A DNA stretch of 16,209 nt from the NCBI GenBank assembly GCA_017547065.1, contig JAFYRC010000322.1, forward strand, positions 1-16,209, written 5' to 3'. How positions within the stretch are numbered: the stretch's first letter is position 1; each line of letters starts with the position of its first letter. Shown in pieces: positions 15,570-16,209 of this stretch. A program made the position numbers and the translations under genes. Source of the stretch: Tidjanibacter sp. (GTDB taxonomy: Bacteria > Bacteroidota > Bacteroidia > Bacteroidales > Rikenellaceae). The notes below the pieces were generated by a model. It did no database searches and was not told the origin of the DNA. It saw nothing but the letters and a program-made list of their open reading frames with translations.

Positions 15570-16209
15570 CTATTTGAAAGTTACATTTGCCGAGGGGGTC
15601 AACACGGGCTTAAAGCCGGAGCCGAGGCCGTGCTTGGAGTCAACCTTTGCACCCGACTGCTCCCACGAGGTAATCTTCTCGCCATTGATGTAGAAGTTCT
15701 CGAACACAAGGTTGTTTACGTTGTGCTCGCCGTTGTCGTAGCCGTAGAGGATGAGGTTGCCCTGAGGTGCGTCCTTATAGATGTAGACATTCTTGAAGGT
15801 TACGCCATTAATCGAGCCGGGGGTCCAAACCTCGCCCTCGGCCAAGCCGATATCATAGCCGCTCTTCATCACACTCAGGTAGATACCATATTCTTTGGGG
15901 TCCTCGATGTGTACGTTCTCGTAGCTGATGTTGGTCACCTTACCAGCAGCAGCCTGGTGGATACTGATGGCAGCCCTACGCATAATGTTACGGGTGCCCG
16001 AGTGGATGGCGTAGATGTCCTTAAACTTGATGTTGTCCACATCCCTGAGCATCTCATAGCCCACCTCGAAGGTGTTGCCTGCCTCAACGTTCCAACCCAC
16101 GCAGTTCTCGAAGGTCACATTCTTGGTGTTCCTATCCCAGCCCCACTTGCGGGTCTTGATCATATAGGCGTCGTCGTGGCCATAGGCCCAGCAATTCTTC
16201 ACGCTCGAA
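15570..16209 (-). CDS. H7: beta-helix lipoprotein family member, C-terminal part (5' end outside window)
   Basis: Only the last 213 codons are visible; the frame runs through the right edge. The visible part begins two codons before VKNCWAYGHDD, so it retains the HDD pair but not the segment carrying the first acidic position. The GTG at 16202 lies inside the helix and is not a start. TRKW, NTFEVGYEM, IHSGTR, RRAAISIHQ and VHIEDPKEY closely match H2, whereas GSINGVTFKNVYIYK and the long tail GAKVDSKHGLGSGFKPVLTP then SANVTFK match the H4-H6 type. Five or more beta-helix turns with NVxFxN-type steps are present. It belongs to the same operon, 24 bp before H6. Its catalytic status and signal peptide cannot be judged here. 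Confidence 0.82.
   Translation of the reverse strand, partial: SSVKNCWAYGHDDAYMIKTRKWGWDRNTKNVTFENCVGWNVEAGNTFEVGYEMLRDVDNIKFKDIYAIHSGTRNIMRRAAISIHQAAAGKVTNISYENVHIEDPKEYGIYLSVMKSGYDIGLAEGEVWTPGSINGVTFKNVYIYKDAPQGNLILYGYDNGEHNVNNLVFENFYINGEKITSWEQSGAKVDSKHGLGSGFKPVLTPSANVTFK

Larger units (their letters stand above)
1..16209 (-). other. Single-strand PUL operon
   Basis: Ten genes run in one direction. The gaps from right to left are 24, 22, 12, 9, 41, 17, 82, 24 and 95 bp. The small gaps, common lipoprotein architecture and SusCD core indicate one transcription unit, possibly with partial termination after susD. No promoter, sensor (hybrid two-component, SusR-type or sigma/anti-sigma) or inner-membrane sugar transporter is in the window; they may lie beyond either edge. 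Confidence 0.75.
6700..16209 (-). repeat. Tandem array of seven diverged paralogous genes
   Basis: Genes H1-H7 repeat with a period of about 1.4-1.5 kb. Shared landmarks appear in the same order in each copy: NGD..xPLxxF(A/V)N/H, (L/I)(Y/W)(I/L)EGGA, (Y/S)xHDD, KW, GN.(F/Y)E(I/M/V)G, (A/F)xxIH and a final xFK or SFN. The H4/H5 pair has identical DNA blocks of 33 nt (11436-11468 and 12945-12977) and 32 nt (11526-11557 and 13035-13066). Both pairs are offset by exactly 1509 bp, showing an in-phase duplication without net indels between these blocks. Confidence 0.85.

Noticed and set aside
16200..16202. GTG at 16202 as a start codon for H7
   Set aside because: The frame is open to the window edge, and the upstream part of the family (signal peptide, N-terminal domain, first half of the helix) must lie outside.
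6700..16209. Annotation of the helix proteins as polygalacturonases (pectin degradation)
   Set aside because: The fold and Asp-Asp fit clan GH-N, but the RIK and G-H-G residues needed for galacturonate recognition are missing.
6700..16209. Evenly spaced recurring DNA motifs as CRISPR-like or noncoding repeats
   Set aside because: The 1.4-1.5 kb period is that of the genes, and the repeated segments encode conserved protein motifs such as YIEGGA and HDD.

Overview
The window is part of one polysaccharide utilization locus (PUL) from a member of Bacteroidota, most likely order Bacteroidales. The evidence is a SusC/SusD pair, runs of type II lipoproteins with typical Bacteroidales lipoboxes, A-rich leaders instead of strong Shine-Dalgarno sites, and a fimbrillin-like surface lipoprotein. 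The genus cannot be read from the sequence. All genes lie on the minus strand, so transcription runs from position 16209 towards 1, and both edges cut through genes. No RNA gene, insertion sequence, CRISPR array or integration site was seen, and there is no gene-free stretch over 300 bases.

Layout in transcription order: (1) 16209-6700, seven consecutive paralogous right-handed parallel beta-helix lipoproteins, the first cut by the window edge, separated by only 9-41 bp. I call them H7 (partial), H6, H5, H4, H3, H2 and H1, with H1 next to susC. (2) 6617-3405, a SusC-like TonB-dependent outer-membrane transporter. (3) 3380-1449, its SusD-like glycan-binding lipoprotein partner. (4) A pair of hairpins at the susD 3' end. 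(5) 1353 to the left edge, a fimbrillin-like lipoprotein in the usual place of a surface glycan-binding protein.

The likely joint function is glycan capture by SusD and the fimbrillin-like protein, cleavage by the beta-helix proteins, and import by SusC. The helix proteins look like the GH28/GH49 clan (GH-N). They have an N-terminal beta-sandwich, then a beta-helix with an invariant His-Asp-Asp. They lack the RIK and G-H-G signatures of polygalacturonases, so pectin is not a safe substrate guess. GH49-type alpha-glucan hydrolases are the nearest recognisable architecture, but the family and substrate remain open.

The most interesting signal is that the acidic residue expected 21 positions before the Asp-Asp pair is Asp in H1 and H6 but Gly in H2, H3, H4 and H5. 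H4 and H5 also lose the Asp three residues further on. The array may therefore mix full catalysts, altered enzymes and glycan-binding pseudoenzymes in one operon. The regulator and the main promoter are not in the window and probably lie to the right.
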